64,000 nucleotides of DNA from Parundibacterium terreum (GTDB taxonomy: Bacteria > Pseudomonadota > Gammaproteobacteria > Burkholderiales > Burkholderiaceae_D). Location: the NCBI RefSeq assembly GCF_014636315.1, contig NZ_BMED01000006.1, forward strand, positions 310,001 to 374,000, in the 5' to 3' direction. Shown here in pieces: positions 9,175 to 18,372 of this stretch. A program made the position numbers and the translations under genes. Below the pieces are notes generated by a model, which had not been told where the DNA came from, ran no database searches, and saw only the letters and a list, made by a program, of their open reading frames with translations. Position 1 is the stretch's first letter; every line of letters begins with the position of its first letter.

Positions 9175-9513
9175 ATGAAAACCGAAAGCAAATTTCAAGT
9201 ATTTACCGTACTGACAGGCGCGCTGGTTGGTGCCGTTTTTGTCGCAGGCAGCGCTTTTCACAATGCGGCAGGTGTACAAGCTCAGGCAGAACAAATTCCT
9301 ACCGTGACCATCACTGCCAAACGCATGACAAACGAAGAAAAACACGCCTATGACATGGAACAGCTTCAGCAGCAGGCGAGTGTGGAACAGACTGTCTTTA
9401 TCACAGCCAAGCGCCTGACTGCAGAACAGAAACAGGCGATGCTGGAAGAAGAACTGCGCCTGCAAAGCACTATCGCGAAAGAGGCTATGCGTACTGCGCA
9501 AAAAGCAGGCTGA
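9175..9513 (+). CDS. Secreted TAKRMT-repeat protein, paralogue of 1611-1994
   Basis: This 112-residue protein shares with the protein at 1611-1994 its MKT start, the export signal (AVFVAGSAFHNA against AVFVSGCAFHA) and the repeat core TVTITAKRMT-x2-EK; it has two repeats where the other has three. The lipobox cysteine is replaced by serine, so this copy should be released by signal peptidase I, or stay anchored, and not lipidated. The last repeat, QTVFITAKRLTAEQKQAML, matches the last repeat of the paralogue best. A GAAAGGA ribosome-binding site precedes the ATG. Function unknown. Confidence 0.72.
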   Translation: MKTESKFQVFTVLTGALVGAVFVAGSAFHNAAGVQAQAEQIPTVTITAKRMTNEEKHAYDMEQLQQQASVEQTVFITAKRLTAEQKQAMLEEELRLQSTIAKEAMRTAQKAG

Positions 9514-9828
9514 ACGCAAGCACCGATATTGCAACTTCGCAGGCAAGTCCTTATACCGTACACGATCATTAATGCCGTATCCTGAAGTTTAAAAAATCCG
9601 TCAGACTTCTTCATCAAGCCAGGCGCTACGCGCTGCAAAAGCCGATTCACGAGATCGACTGAAGATGGAGAAGCAGATCAGGCAGGCAGCATCCGATTGC
9701 CATGAACACAGCTGAGTCCAACTCGGCAAACTCCCCCCTCTGAATTCCCTGGTTCTGCCGGGCCATCAGCGACATCTGTTACTATTCTGCTGGCCTTCTT
9801 CGCTGCTCTTTTATCTGGAGTTTTATCC
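9514..9828. other. Intergenic region, nothing clear seen
   Basis: The 315 bp between the TAKRMT paralogue and the membrane-protein gene contain no convincing coding frame, RNA gene or strong hairpin. Confidence 0.5.
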
Positions 9829-10368
9829 ATGGTCGTGTCCTCTCTGTTACCGGTGGTGCTGGTGCCCTTGCTTGGGTGGCGGCTGTATTCGCGTTACCGC
9901 AAACTGGTCGGCAAGCAGACGCCGCGCGTAGGGAAACTATGGGCGTCTATGCTGCTGTTTCCGCTGCTCTTCATCCTGATCGGTGTCGGCGCACTGAGGG
10001 ATACGCTGTCATTTGAGTGTCTGCTGGGCGGTGGCGTCATAGGGGTAGCGCTGGCCTATTGGGGCTTAAAGCTGACCAGATATGAAAATGGCCCGGAGGG
10101 CCTTGCCTATACGCCCAATTTCTACATGGGTATCGCCTTGATGAGCTTGTTTGTCGGCCGCCTGGCTTACCGTTTCATGCAGATTTACAGTGCGGGCGGC
10201 ATACCGGATGCGCATACGAACGGTTACGGTATCAATCCGGGCACTACCTTGGTATTGGGTATCGTTTTTTGCTACTACCCCATCTATTCAGCGGGCATAC
10301 TGCGCTGGCGCAATAACAACCTTAGCAAGCTCAGCAAGCTTGCCACGCTGGAGGCGCAGAGTGAATAA
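9829..10368 (+). CDS. Multi-pass membrane protein, possibly DUF1453/CcdC-like
   Basis: The 179 residues contain about four or five hydrophobic helices (about 4-18, 38-58, 65-82, 100-118 and 135-155) joined by short charged loops, with a polar tail. The start RLYSRYRKLVGKQ after the first helix recalls the DUF1453/CcdC family, but I am not certain. It overlaps or abuts slyX, so the two are probably co-transcribed. TGGAG lies ahead of the ATG. Confidence 0.65.
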   Translation: MVVSSLLPVVLVPLLGWRLYSRYRKLVGKQTPRVGKLWASMLLFPLLFILIGVGALRDTLSFECLLGGGVIGVALAYWGLKLTRYENGPEGLAYTPNFYMGIALMSLFVGRLAYRFMQIYSAGGIPDAHTNGYGINPGTTLVLGIVFCYYPIYSAGILRWRNNNLSKLSKLATLEAQSE

Positions 10369-10381
10369 AGAAGAGAACAAG

Positions 10382-10597
10382 ATGGAAGAAGATCGACTGG
10401 TCAATATAGAGAGCAAAGTTGCCTTGCAGGAAGACCTGATGGAAAGCCTGAACCAGACCGTTTACCGGCAGCAAAAGAAAATCGACGAGCTGGAGGCCTT
10501 GTGCACGGCACTGGCCGGGCGCCTGAAGGATATGGCGGCGCTGGCGGCCAGCTCTGCCGGACAGCGCATTGTCGATGAAAGGCCGCCGCACTATTGA
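10382..10597 (+). CDS. slyX: SlyX family protein
   Basis: The 71-residue product is a short coiled coil, with VNIESKVALQEDLMESLN as the conserved front and PPHY at the end, as in SlyX of enterobacteria (72 residues). ATG at 10382 is preceded by GAAGAG and gives the family length. A GTG at 10361 has a stronger GGAGG signal, would add seven residues and would overlap the upstream gene by 8 bp; I cannot exclude it. SlyX has no established biochemical role. Confidence 0.85.
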   Translation: MEEDRLVNIESKVALQEDLMESLNQTVYRQQKKIDELEALCTALAGRLKDMAALAASSAGQRIVDERPPHY

Positions 10598-10789
10598 GCG
10601 CTGCAGAATGTGTAGCGCAATATTCCTTTTCTACAATCTTGTCTTTCCCCTATCCCCGATCTGTAGCATAGTGTGAACTCCTGCACGGCGTGTTTGCATC
10701 TTCAGCATGCCATCGCCCGCGCACCCGCTCATTGAAGAAAAATCAGCACAGGTATTTTCGGCCAATATTTTTTGGAAGGGAATGAATTG

Positions 10790-12997
10790 ATGTTGTCACA
10801 AGAACAGAGGCCTTTGCCCAGCCTGAGCTGGCAACTGACCCTGCAGATCGTCGGACTGGTGCTGCTGCTGGCGGCTATTGTCGTACCGTTGTTCTACTTC
10901 CTGCATGAACGGCCGATGATCAATGCACTCGCCGAAGCCACGCAGATAGCAGCGATACAGAGGGTGGAGAGCAAGCTGGATTCGCAGTTTCGGCCGGTAG
11001 AGCGCATCTTGCTGCAAAGCCTGGCCTGGGGACGTGCCGGCATGTTCAACGAAAAAGACGCAGAGCCGTTCAACCGGCTGATGATGCCCATGCTGCGCAA
11101 TGTTCCCTTCATGTCTTCGGTGGTCACGGCCAACCAGTCGGGCGAGGAAATCCTGCTGATTAAGACACCGGAAGGCTGGAAAAACCGCCTGAGCCGCGTT
11201 GACGAATGGGGAAAGCGGCAGCAATGGCTGGAGTGGAAAAAAGACCTGCCTCCCACTAGCGAATGGACGGAGCGCGATTATGATCCGCGCAGGCGGCCCT
11301 GGTATCAGGGTGCAGCGGCGGAAAAATCCGACGAAGCCATACACTGGTCTGCCCCGTATATGCTGGTGTCCACCGGCGAAGCGGCGATATCGGTGTCGGC
11401 GCGCTGGCGCGCACCTAATTCTGAGCTTACCCATGTGCTTGATTTTGACGTAACGCTGGCCGATATCTCGCGGCTGACCCGTACTATACAAATCGGGCAA
11501 TCCGGCTACGTCAGCCTGCTGACTGAAGACGGCAGGGTGATAGGCTTGCCGCGCCTGCCGGAATTTGGCAGCGAAGCGGCATTGCGTTCGACTATCCTGA
11601 AGAAGCCGCAGGAAATCGGTCTGGGGAAAATCCAGGCGGCGCTGGATATCTGGAAAAACCAGGGCGGCGGATCGCAAAGCCTGCATTTCGACGACGATAA
11701 CGGGGTTAGCTGGATAGGTTCGGTGCGGCCCTTGCAGGTTGGCGAACAGACGCTGGCCATCGTTGCGATTGCGCCGGCCGCCGATTTTTCTTCCATTTCC
11801 ACGCGCCTGGTGCTCTCTGCCTTGCTGGGTTTGCTGGCCGTGGTCGTGATCAGTTACCTTGCCGCGCGGCATATTGTGAAGCGCGTCAGGCAACCCTTGC
11901 AGCAACTGGCGCAAGAGAGCACGCGCCTGGGCGGCATGCAGCTGGACGAGCCGGTCAGCGTGGATGCGCGCTTCAGCGAGATCGTGGAGCTGACCGATGC
12001 GCAAGAGCGCATGCGCCTGCTATTGCTGGAAGCCAGGAATACCCTGGAAGAAGCCAATCATGACCTAGAAGATAAAATCATTTTGCGCACCCAGGAGCTG
12101 GAAACAGCCAATGAAGAAATGACGCAATTGCTGCTGCGCCTGCGCCAGACCCAGGCGCAACTGGTGCAAAGCGAGAAACTGTCCGCTCTCGGTGCGCTGG
12201 TGGCCGGTGTATCGCATGAGCTGAATACACCCATAGGCAATTGCGTGCTGATCGCCAGCACGGTGGAGACGCAGCAGATAGAGTTTGAAGAGCAGTTGAA
12301 AACCGGCCTGCGCCGCAGCGTACTCAGCAATTTCCTGAACGCGCTCCGCGACGGCAACCAGATTTTGCAGCGCAATCTGAAGCGCGCCGCAGAGCTGGTG
12401 CACAGCTTCAAGCAGATTGCAGTGGATCAGAGCAGCGACCAGCGCCGTGAGTTTGATCTGAAGGAAATCGTGCACGAGACCCAGCTGAGCTTGATGCCCA
12501 CGCTGAAAAAAGCCGGCTGCCACTTTATTAATGCCTTGCCGGACGGCGTGATGATGGACAGCTACCCCGGCCCGCTGATACAGATCATCACCAACCTGAG
12601 CACCAACGCGGTGACGCATGGTTTCGAGCATGCAGCAGGAGGAGAGATCCAGGTCAGCCTGGTGGGCGCTGATGAAGCAGGAGAGACACAGGGATGCACT
12701 GGCACTGATACAGACAGCTATGCCGATGAAAATGTGCACCTGCTGTTCCGCGACAATGGTCAGGGCATACCCGAGGCCAATCTGCCGCGCATCTTTGACC
12801 CTTTCTTTACCACCAGGCTGGGGCATGGCGGTAGCGGGCTGGGCTTGAATATCGTCTACAACTTGGTGACGCGCGTGCTGGGCGGCAGCATACGGGTGCA
12901 TAGCGAAGAAGGACGCGGCACCTGTTTTGAAATCATATTGCCGCGCAAGGCGCCGCAAAAACGGCCGGTGGATGAGGAGTTTGAAATCAGTAATTAA
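10790..12997 (+). CDS. Orphan sensor histidine kinase with periplasmic Cache-type sensor
   Basis: ATG at 10790 follows GGAAGGG with 9-bp spacing and gives 735 residues. Membrane helices at about 14-38 and 340-358 enclose a 300-residue periplasmic region typical of dCache sensors (DPRRRPWYQGA near 165, GQSGYVSLLTEDGRVIG near 236). A HAMP-like linker and a long coiled coil (about 405-465) lead to the HisKA motif VAGVSHELNTPIGN, with the phospho-acceptor His at about 476. N-, G1- and G2-box motifs (DNGQGIPEANLPRIFDPFFT, GGSGLGLNIVY) show an intact ATPase. No response regulator is adjacent. Confidence 0.9.
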   Translation: MLSQEQRPLPSLSWQLTLQIVGLVLLLAAIVVPLFYFLHERPMINALAEATQIAAIQRVESKLDSQFRPVERILLQSLAWGRAGMFNEKDAEPFNRLMMPMLRNVPFMSSVVTANQSGEEILLIKTPEGWKNRLSRVDEWGKRQQWLEWKKDLPPTSEWTERDYDPRRRPWYQGAAAEKSDEAIHWSAPYMLVSTGEAAISVSARWRAPNSELTHVLDFDVTLADISRLTRTIQIGQSGYVSLLTEDGRVIGLPRLPEFGSEAALRSTILKKPQEIGLGKIQAALDIWKNQGGGSQSLHFDDDNGVSWIGSVRPLQVGEQTLAIVAIAPAADFSSISTRLVLSALLGLLAVVVISYLAARHIVKRVRQPLQQLAQESTRLGGMQLDEPVSVDARFSEIVELTDAQERMRLLLLEARNTLEEANHDLEDKIILRTQELETANEEMTQLLLRLRQTQAQLVQSEKLSALGALVAGVSHELNTPIGNCVLIASTVETQQIEFEEQLKTGLRRSVLSNFLNALRDGNQILQRNLKRAAELVHSFKQIAVDQSSDQRREFDLKEIVHETQLSLMPTLKKAGCHFINALPDGVMMDSYPGPLIQIITNLSTNAVTHGFEHAAGGEIQVSLVGADEAGETQGCTGTDTDSYADENVHLLFRDNGQGIPEANLPRIFDPFFTTRLGHGGSGLGLNIVYNLVTRVLGGSIRVHSEEGRGTCFEIILPRKAPQKRPVDEEFEISN

Positions 12998-13062
12998 TCA
13001 CCAGCAAATCAGCAGCCAGCCGGTAGCAAGCTACAGTGCTATCCCGCCATGCAGGGAATGAA

Positions 13063-13899
13063 TCAGCCCAGCAAGGCGGCGGTCAGCGAGCGCACTTCTT
13101 CGGCTGATTCGGCGAGTATGCTGGCCAGCGTGCCGTCGCCGATTGCAAAGTCGATCTCGGATGCGTCCTGCTGGCTACTGGCTTCAGAACGCAGATCCAG
13201 CGGCGATGCCACCTTGGCCAGGTCATTGGCCAGGATCAGCGTATCGCCCAGGGTCTCCGGCGGCATCACGCGCAGGCCGTACCACAGCGATTCTACGGCG
13301 GCCGTCACCGGCTTGGGTATCATCAGCTTGGCCAGTACCGCGCGGCCTATGCTGGCCTCGAATGTGGCGGCAGCCTCTTCCAGTTCCCCATCCAGCAAGC
13401 CGGGAAAATGGTCGGCGCGCGACAGCAGGTAAAAGCCGCTGACTTCATGCACGACGCCGGCAAACATCGCGGTATCCGGATCCACATGGCTGACCCGGCG
13501 CGCAATCACATGCGCCAGCGCTGCCACATGGGCGGTGTGTTCCCATAATTTCTGCGCCTTTGCACTGAGCGTGGGGTCAATGATCATGCCGCTGATCTGG
13601 CGTACTACCACCGACGCCACGATGGAATGCAGGGTGCGAAAACCCAGTAGCGGAATCGCGGTACGCACATTGGTGACAGTGCCGCCAAAGCGGTTGTAAG
13701 CGACGGAATTGGCAACCGATACCACGCGGGCTGCGAGCAGCGGTTCGGTCAGGATCAGCTTGCTGGCTGTCTCCAGACTGCAATCGGGATCGTCTATGAC
13801 TTTCTGGATCTTGAGGGAGGCGGCAACATTCGTCGGAAAAATCAATTCTCCGCGCTGGGCTTGTTCCGCTATGCTTCTGAAGGCTTCGACTCTGTTCAT
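13063..13899 (-). CDS. HDOD domain protein
   Basis: Nearly the whole 278-residue protein is one HDOD domain: FPTNVAASLKIQKVIDDPDC, LTEPLLAARVVSVANSVAY, NVRTAIPLLGFRTLHSIVAS and then the C-terminal helices with AMFAGVVHEVSGFYLLSRA. HDOD proteins usually act as signalling scaffolds linked to motility, biofilm or stress. A perfect TATAAT lies 8 bp before the ATG on the coding strand, but there is no good -35 box. No clear Shine-Dalgarno sequence is seen. No functional neighbour. Confidence 0.88.
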   Translation of the reverse strand: MNRVEAFRSIAEQAQRGELIFPTNVAASLKIQKVIDDPDCSLETASKLILTEPLLAARVVSVANSVAYNRFGGTVTNVRTAIPLLGFRTLHSIVASVVVRQISGMIIDPTLSAKAQKLWEHTAHVAALAHVIARRVSHVDPDTAMFAGVVHEVSGFYLLSRADHFPGLLDGELEEAAATFEASIGRAVLAKLMIPKPVTAAVESLWYGLRVMPPETLGDTLILANDLAKVASPLDLRSEASSQQDASEIDFAIGDGTLASILAESAEEVRSLTAALLG

Positions 13900-13946
13900 G
13901 CAAAAAATTATACTCTTGCAAGGCGGAAGTGGCTAAAGGAACAACA

Positions 13947-13974
13947 GGGGCCGGCTGAAAATAATGCCGGCCCC
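13947..13974. terminator. GC-rich hairpin after lipoprotein gene
   Basis: GGGGCCGGC pairs with GCCGGCCCC across a 10-base A/T-rich loop. It lies 60 bp past the stop codon of the minus-strand lipoprotein gene. A clear T-run is missing on either side, so termination is plausible but weak. Confidence 0.45.
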
Positions 13975-14036
13975 CAGGAAAAACAACAAGATTTATTGAT
14001 GTGCGGTAATTATGCAGTAATTGAACTGTAATTGAA

Positions 14037-14498
14037 TTAGCTGGCTTTCAACTGCGAGGCTTTTTCTGCCCTGGCTTTAGCCCATTCGTTCTCAGGATCG
14101 CAGCCGCCCAGTGTCTCCTGGTCCGCTACCACCAGGTCCCAGTTGGCGCTCATTGCAGACGGGCGCTTTGCCGCCAGATAATAGCGGGTGCAGGGTTCCA
14201 CATTAAAGGTAAAGGCTTGCTGGCCGACATCGCGTGCGCCGGGTCCGCGTGCCGCCGTGACCACCAGCGTATGCAGGCCGGGGCCAATCCAGCGCGGATT
14301 TTGCAGCGAAAAATCGCCATCGACGGAAATCACCCTGACACCATAGGTATTGAACTGTATGCGCGAGCTGGCTTGCAGCCTGCCGTCCAGCTGGGACAAA
14401 GGCGCGGTACCGCAGGCGGACAGCAGCAGACTCGCTGCGATGGCCAAAACAGGTGTTGCGCGATGGATGATATTATTTTTGTTGAATAAAGCTCGCAT
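14037..14498 (-). CDS. Small lipoprotein of unknown function
   Basis: The start at 14498 is chosen because GGAGG sits 5 bp upstream; the longer frame to 14615 runs through AT-rich promoter-like DNA. The 153-residue product has a signal sequence with lipobox LLSAC (Cys about 29) and a mature beta-rich domain that contains GPGLHTLVVTAARGPG and FNVEPCTRYYLAAKR. This pattern, a short lipoprotein domain ending in a Tyr/Ala segment followed by charged residues, is seen in many uncharacterised proteobacterial lipoproteins. No function assigned. Confidence 0.75.
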   Translation of the reverse strand: MRALFNKNNIIHRATPVLAIAASLLLSACGTAPLSQLDGRLQASSRIQFNTYGVRVISVDGDFSLQNPRWIGPGLHTLVVTAARGPGARDVGQQAFTFNVEPCTRYYLAAKRPSAMSANWDLVVADQETLGGCDPENEWAKARAEKASQLKAS

Positions 14499-14680
14499 CA
14501 TTTCCTCCGTTAAAGAAATTGTTCGCTGAATCTTTACTTGATTATAGGAAGTGTATTGAGAAAAGTCGGTGACATAATGTATGAAATGTAACATAAAAAT
14601 TACAATTTTGATCACTTTTTGAGTAACCCATTTATTGTAAAAATAATATTGCCAGAATTGAGTTGAAGGCGGGAAAAGAG

Positions 14681-15160
14681 ATGGATGAAACCGAAGGCCA
14701 GATCTATAGCTTATACCTGCGCATGCTGGACGGCTGGAACCGGCGCGATGCAGCGCTGATGGCCGCGCAGTTTGCCGACGACGGCAACACGATAGGCTTT
14801 GACGGCAGCCAGATGCAGGGCCGAGCCGACATACAGGCGACGCTGCAGCAGATTTTTACCCAGCATGCGACGCCGCCCTTTGTCCACAAGTTGAAGGAAA
14901 TCCGCTTCCTGACGGCCGACGTAGCGCTGCTGCGCGCCATTGTCGGCATGGTACCGCCAGGTAAATCAGCGCTGGAACCGGCATTGAATGCAGTGCAGAC
15001 TATCATCGCAAAGTCGCACAACAATAGCTGGCAGATCAGTCAGCTGCAAAACACGCCCGCCGCATTGCATGGCCGCCCGGAACTGGTACAGCAAATGACA
15101 GAGGAACTGGCTGCAGAGCTAAATGCTGGAACAAGCGCAGAACAGCCGCGTAGCAGCTAA
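14681..15160 (+). CDS. SgcJ/EcaC-like SnoaL-fold protein
   Basis: The product has 159 residues from ATG 14681 (an in-frame TTG at 14663 is less likely). YLRMLDGWNRRDAALMAAQF, ADDGNTIGFDGSQMQGR and IVGMVPPGK follow the SgcJ/EcaC branch of the NTF2/SnoaL fold. Members bind small molecules, but no catalytic residues are defined. It is followed 33 bp later by the phosphoesterase gene on the same strand, so co-transcription is possible. Confidence 0.75.
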   Translation: MDETEGQIYSLYLRMLDGWNRRDAALMAAQFADDGNTIGFDGSQMQGRADIQATLQQIFTQHATPPFVHKLKEIRFLTADVALLRAIVGMVPPGKSALEPALNAVQTIIAKSHNNSWQISQLQNTPAALHGRPELVQQMTEELAAELNAGTSAEQPRSS

Positions 15161-15193
15161 AATAGCTTATCGAAGACCCTTAAGTTCCAGATC

Positions 15194-15940
15194 ATGCGCA
15201 TCGCCCTCCTGTCCGATATCCATGGCAACCTGCCCGCTCTGCAGGCGGTATTGCATGACATTGCGCGGCGCGATGTGGATCGTATCGTCAATCTCGGCGA
15301 CAGCCTGTCCGGACCTTTGTTTCCCAGGGAAACGGCAGAGTTCCTGATGCAGCAGGACTGGCCGCAACTGGCCGGCAACCATGAAAGACAGATCCTGGAA
15401 TTCGATCCGCAGCGTGGCGGCGAGTCGGACCGCTATGCGCTGTCTACGCTGACGCCGGATATCCTGGCCTGGCTGAAAACCCTGCCGGGAACGTTGTGGC
15501 TGGATGAAGAGGTTTTTCTGTGCCACGGCACACCGGCCACCGACCTCGTATATTTCCTGGAAACGGTAGAGGCCGCCGCAGTCAGGTTGGCGTCGCCGGA
15601 AGAAGTGGATGCCAGGCTGGGAGGCATCGCAGCGAAAGTAGTCGCCTGTGGCCATACCCATATCCCGCGTGCCGTGCGCTCCAGCAATGGCACGCTGATC
15701 GTCAATCCCGGCAGCGTCGGTTTGCAAGCCTACGACGACGACCATCCGCACTATCACCTGATGCAGAACGCCTCCACCGATGCGCGCTATGCGATCATAG
15801 AAGATCGTCAGGGCACGTGGAGTGCCGCCTTGCATAGCGTGCCCTACGACTATCAGATAGCCGCGGAAGCGGCCTTGCGCAATGGCAGGCCGGACTGGCA
15901 GCATGCCTTATTGACTGGTTACGTATTGCCTGCGGTGTGA
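15194..15940 (+). CDS. Metallophosphoesterase, YfcE/MJ0936-like
   Basis: All five phosphoesterase motifs are present in 248 residues: SDIHGN (about 7-12), GDSLSGP (about 36-42), GNHER (about 60-64), CHGTP (about 113) and CGHTHIP (about 153-159), followed by NPGSVG. These bind two metal ions. The family hydrolyses phosphodiesters or phosphomonoesters. In E. coli YfcE-like proteins the natural substrate is not settled, and it is not predictable here. The ATG lacks a strong ribosome-binding site. Confidence 0.88.
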   Translation: MRIALLSDIHGNLPALQAVLHDIARRDVDRIVNLGDSLSGPLFPRETAEFLMQQDWPQLAGNHERQILEFDPQRGGESDRYALSTLTPDILAWLKTLPGTLWLDEEVFLCHGTPATDLVYFLETVEAAAVRLASPEEVDARLGGIAAKVVACGHTHIPRAVRSSNGTLIVNPGSVGLQAYDDDHPHYHLMQNASTDARYAIIEDRQGTWSAALHSVPYDYQIAAEAALRNGRPDWQHALLTGYVLPAV

Positions 15941-15966
15941 TTGCACCCGGATAGTCTGTAAATCGC

Positions 15967-17115
15967 TCACGCAGAAATCAAGCGCAGGTTGAACGCCCTC
16001 TCCACCAGCCACACGGCGGCAACCAGCGCGATTGCGGCCGATCCCGCGCTGAAAACCAGTCTGCGGTAGGCCCAGGTCTTGCGCAGCGCAAAGGACAGCG
16101 GCAGGAAGACGGCAACGATGGTCAGCTGCCCTATTTCCACACCCAGGTTGAAACCGAGCAGCGCCAGCAACAGCGCCGAATGCGGCAGGCCCAGGTCGCT
16201 CAATACGCTGGCAAAGCCGAAACCGTGTATCAGGCCGAAAGCAAAGGCGACCACCCAGCGCTTGCCTTGGAATAACGGAAAAAGATTATTCAGCGCGGCC
16301 AGGATCACCGACACCGCAATCGCGGATTCCACCCAGCGCGATGGCAGCGCAATGTATTGCAGTGCGGCCAGCGTCAGCGTTATCGAGTGCGCCAGCGTAA
16401 AAGCAGTGACTATCTTCAGCACCTCCAGTGCGGAAGCCTTGAAACTGGTTCCGGCTTCCCATTGTTGATTGCGCGGTACCAGCACGGCAGGCAGCAATAG
16501 CGACAGAAGGAACAGGATGTGGTCAAAACCTATCCAGATGTGCCAGACACCGTGTTTGACATAGTCGGTGAATTGCTGCAGCTTGTCGGTATCGGCCAGC
16601 CTGAATTCCTGCCTGGAGCTATCCGGACTGAAGATCGCGGTAGAGACCATACCCTGCTGGTTCACCAGCTTCAACAGGCCCTTGTGCTGCGGGTCTACAT
16701 CAAATAGCAGGCTGTATTCCACTGTCAGCGTGCTGATGTCTACGCATGCCGCATCAAACATTAGCACGGTATACGCGCCGTCGGTATGGTCGTCCAGCAT
16801 TTGCTTGCCGGGTGTGATGTCGCAAGCATGGCCTCCGCTTTGCAGTTTCAGCCGTGACAGCGCGTACGCTGCGATATCGGCGTGCTTGCTGCGTACCTCT
16901 TCCCAGCTCAGCTCGCCGTTGCCATCGCTGTCCAGGCCGATGGCAAAATCCAGGTCGCGCAAGGCGATATCCCATTGCCCGTGCACTGTATTGTTGTCTA
17001 CGGTCAGGCTCAAATAGCTGTCGCTGGGCTTGTGCGCGCAGGCATTCCCCGCATACAGGCTTGCTGCGAGGCAGAGAAAAGCGAGTAGGGATCGTACGAA
17101 AGCTTTCAACATCAT
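15967..17115 (-). CDS. HupE/UreJ-like membrane protein with EF-hand
   Basis: A signal peptide ends near residue 27. The exported N-terminal domain contains a canonical EF-hand loop, DSDGNGELSWEE, at about 62-73. From about residue 190, six membrane helices carry the HupE_UreJ_2 signature (WIGFDHILFLLSLLLPAVL, LAHSITLTLAAL, LIHGFGFASVLSD). HupE/UreJ relatives are candidate nickel or cobalt permeases, but this branch is uncharacterised. It overlaps the preceding TPR gene by 4 bp and is last in a four-gene operon from 20137. Confidence 0.82.
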   Translation of the reverse strand: MMLKAFVRSLLAFLCLAASLYAGNACAHKPSDSYLSLTVDNNTVHGQWDIALRDLDFAIGLDSDGNGELSWEEVRSKHADIAAYALSRLKLQSGGHACDITPGKQMLDDHTDGAYTVLMFDAACVDISTLTVEYSLLFDVDPQHKGLLKLVNQQGMVSTAIFSPDSSRQEFRLADTDKLQQFTDYVKHGVWHIWIGFDHILFLLSLLLPAVLVPRNQQWEAGTSFKASALEVLKIVTAFTLAHSITLTLAALQYIALPSRWVESAIAVSVILAALNNLFPLFQGKRWVVAFAFGLIHGFGFASVLSDLGLPHSALLLALLGFNLGVEIGQLTIVAVFLPLSFALRKTWAYRRLVFSAGSAAIALVAAVWLVERAFNLRLISA

Positions 17116-18296
17116 GCAGCTCCACCTTGGACAAGTCCGCTCAGCCGGGAAACCAGCGGCGTCAGCGCTGCATCTTGCAGACCGGTTTGCCTGATCCAGG
17201 CCAGCACCGGCGCCGCAGCCCTAATATCCCCAGCTGCAACGGCCGCTTCCAGGTAGATGCGCACATCAGCCGCTTCTTTTTGTACTTCCCAGTTCAGTTG
17301 CGCCAGCTTCAGGGCCGCCGCTGCATTGCCCTTCAGTTGCAGTTCATAGCGCGCCTGCTCGCGCTGATGCACGGTATCGCCGCGCATCATTGCGGCGGCA
17401 AAGCGCTGGCCCAGCGCTTCCCGTTGTGTACTGGCCTCTGCCGCATTGACAGCCTGCAGCGCCAGCGCATAGCGCAGCAGCAGTGCATCCACGCGGGTTT
17501 TATCCTTTAGCAGCGGTATCACCTCTGCTGCCCGTTTACGATCCAGCAGAAAATCGGCATACGAGCCCAGTAGATAACTGTCTGGAGGCAGCAGTTGCAT
17601 TGCTTGCCGGTACCACTGTTCTGCCGCGGCCGTATCGCTGCGGCGTACCGCCATCTCGGCCAGCAAGGTCATGACCCAGACGCTGACGCCGGGATCGGTA
17701 TTGCCATTTTTCTTGTACGCATCCACCAGCATTGCATAACTTTTGTCGGCGTCGCCATTCAGGCTGCCTATATTGCTGAGGCAGGTAGCGGTGATCAGTT
17801 CCGGTGCCAGTGCATACAGGTGCATACAGCTATTTTTCGCCTGAGCATACTGCCCCTGTACCTGCTGCACGGTGGCGCGCGTCAGCCAGGCTTGCGCATT
17901 GTCCCTGTCCTGTTTCAGCACCGCATTCAGATCCGCCAGTGCGGCCGGAAACTGGTGTGTGCTTTGCAGCAGCGTAGCGCGCAAGACCAGCACCGGCACC
18001 GGCGGCTGGGGCAGGTTCCACCAAGGTTTCAGCACCGCCTGTGCATAACCGAGGTAGCGCGGATCGCCGTCATTGCGGGCTTCATTGATGTATTTTTGCG
18101 CCAGTTCGCTGGCGGCTGCCAGATCGTCCGGCTTTTGCGCCAATTGCTTGCGCAGGCGCTGAAAATCCTTTTGTGCAGGATCATTGCGGCTGGGCAGGCG
18201 TTCCACGATTTGTTTGTCGTCTGCGGGGATGTAGGGACGGGCGTGCGCAGTGGCAGCCATTGCCAGCAGCACTACCGATATGATTTTCAACAGCAT
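17112..18296 (-). CDS. Exported TPR-repeat protein
   Basis: The start at 18296 follows AGAGGGGAAACC and gives a 394-residue protein with a signal peptide (cut after AHARP region). The rest is alpha-helical with TPR-like pairs such as ALADLNAVLKQDRDNAQAWLTRA and AAAEQWYRQAMQLLPPDSY. A scaffold role in the periplasm is inferred. It lies between the small lipoprotein and the HupE-like gene and overlaps the latter by 4 bp, so their translation is probably coupled. Confidence 0.8.
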   Translation of the reverse strand: MLLKIISVVLLAMAATAHARPYIPADDKQIVERLPSRNDPAQKDFQRLRKQLAQKPDDLAAASELAQKYINEARNDGDPRYLGYAQAVLKPWWNLPQPPVPVLVLRATLLQSTHQFPAALADLNAVLKQDRDNAQAWLTRATVQQVQGQYAQAKNSCMHLYALAPELITATCLSNIGSLNGDADKSYAMLVDAYKKNGNTDPGVSVWVMTLLAEMAVRRSDTAAAEQWYRQAMQLLPPDSYLLGSYADFLLDRKRAAEVIPLLKDKTRVDALLLRYALALQAVNAAEASTQREALGQRFAAAMMRGDTVHQREQARYELQLKGNAAAALKLAQLNWEVQKEAADVRIYLEAAVAAGDIRAAAPVLAWIRQTGLQDAALTPLVSRLSGLVQGGAA

Positions 18297-18324
18297 GGTT
18301 TCCCCTCTTTCATCTGGCCGTCCA

Positions 18325-18357
18325 GGCAGGTACTCCCAAAGCAAGGGAATACCTGCC
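18325..18357 (-). promoter_or_regulatory. Intra-operon hairpin between lipoprotein and TPR genes
   Basis: GGCAGGTA pairs with TACCTGCC, and CTCCC/GGGA extend the stem around a short A-rich loop. It sits just upstream of the TPR start. No T-run follows, so it is more likely an mRNA-processing or attenuating element than a full terminator. Confidence 0.4.
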
Positions 18358-18372
18358 GTTCTTGCCTGCCTA

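Noticed and set aside
13899-13915. TATAAT 8 bp before the HDOD start, suggesting a leaderless mRNA
   Set aside because: No -35 or extended -10 element at proper spacing; chance match in AT-rich DNA is likely.
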